A stretch of 44,720 nt of DNA. Origin: an uncultured Flavobacteriales bacterium. Lineage in GTDB: Bacteria > Bacteroidota > Bacteroidia > Flavobacteriales_D > Crocinitomicaceae. Where the stretch lies: NCBI GenBank assembly GCA_913051935.1, contig CAJXCU010000016.1, forward strand, positions 1-44,720, in the 5' to 3' direction. The translations under genes were made by a program, and so were the position numbers. Under the pieces are notes generated by a model that was not told the origin of the DNA, made no database searches, and saw only the letters and a list, made by a program, of their open reading frames with translations. Positions 44,464-44,720 of this stretch are shown here, piece after piece (the stretch's first letter is position 1; each line of letters starts with the position of its first letter).

Positions 44464-44720
44464 TTACATTTTTTTATGAAATCGGGCTGGCGAGCCATAC
44501 CATATTTCGTTGTCTGGAACATTTGATCTGACCTGAGAGCAAGCGCCGATAATGCAGTTTTTACCTATTTTGAAACCTGGCATAAGTGTGACATTGGCAC
44601 CGATAAAGGTACCATCTTGAATCCCGTCAACTTCTTTATGTTCTCCATTCAGAAGGTTAGGTGTGTCAGTCAATACGAATCCGTATTTAATGGTGACATT
44701 TGAACCAATCACAGCATTGG
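44464..44720 (-). CDS. Sugar N-acyltransferase, hexapeptide type (5' end outside window)
   Basis: The visible 85 C-terminal residues of a hexapeptide acyltransferase run to the window edge without a start codon that makes sense: the frame continues upstream as NAVIGSNVTIKYG. They show hexad turns (GTFIGANVTLMPG, KIGKNCIIGACSQV) and a short end, NEIWYGSPARFHKKM. This resembles FdtC/QdtC-like acetyltransferases that acylate the 3-amino group made by FdtB/QdtB. It is upstream of and probably cotranscribed with the aminotransferase gene. The upstream end of the gene and of the cluster are not visible. Confidence 0.8.
   Translation of the reverse strand, partial: NAVIGSNVTIKYGFVLTDTPNLLNGEHKEVDGIQDGTFIGANVTLMPGFKIGKNCIIGACSQVRSNVPDNEIWYGSPARFHKKM

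Overview
The window reads as chromosomal DNA of a Bacteroidota bacterium, most likely order Flavobacteriales. The supporting signs are low G+C, a PorX-type response regulator of type IX secretion (T9SS), a protein with a T9SS type A sorting tail, a small ribosomal protein bTHX, a long AcnB aconitase, LuxE-like and PagL-like proteins typical of the group, and promoter boxes of the Bacteroidota form TTG-N17-23-TAnnTTTG. I see no phage, transposase, CRISPR array, tRNA or rRNA, and no gene-free stretch longer than about 200 bases.

The left part (1-26473) is a packed housekeeping region. On the minus strand a CoA-transferase, TrmH and bTHX lie in series. The acnB aconitase (plus) converges on ahcY and hemH (minus) across a hairpin terminator. 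Next comes a plus-strand run of LuxE-like ligase, half-size TauE/SafE carrier, M20 amidohydrolase and lipoprotein, then an OmpA-family envelope protein with a 16-unit Pro-Thr repeat. The minus-strand unit porX-sufS-sufE-sufT joins T9SS control to iron-sulfur assembly. It is followed by an HD phosphohydrolase, a small exported CarboxypepD-type protein, the run guaB-PpiC-SurA/PpiC-MoxR, mazG, a PagL-like lipid A deacylase, a small Cys-rich membrane protein and exonuclease III.

The right part (26460-44720) is one long minus-strand surface polysaccharide cluster of the Wzx/Wzy type, visibly richer in A+T than the left part. Read in transcription order (high to low coordinates) it holds a truncated sugar N-acyltransferase and a DegT aminotransferase (an amino-sugar pair), a glycosyltransferase, the flippase Wzx, a glycosyltransferase, the polymerase Wzy, a hexapeptide acyltransferase, an ATP-grasp enzyme, a glycosyltransferase, a MaoC hydratase, a second hexapeptide acyltransferase, a DUF354 glycosyltransferase, a polysaccharide-deacetylase-like enzyme, a T9SS-sorted repeat protein, the initiating sugar transferase, the exporter Wza and the tyrosine autokinase Wzc. 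The cluster starts beyond the right edge.

Three things stand out. First, five genes seem to start at TTG with no usable ATG, and wzc seems to need CTG. Second, three genes have a -7 promoter box only 5-6 bases before the ATG, which suggests leaderless mRNAs. Third, the polysaccharide cluster contains a possible decoration module (acyltransferases, MaoC, ATP-grasp) and a T9SS cargo protein, which may mean that a protein and a glycan are exported and joined at the surface as one system.
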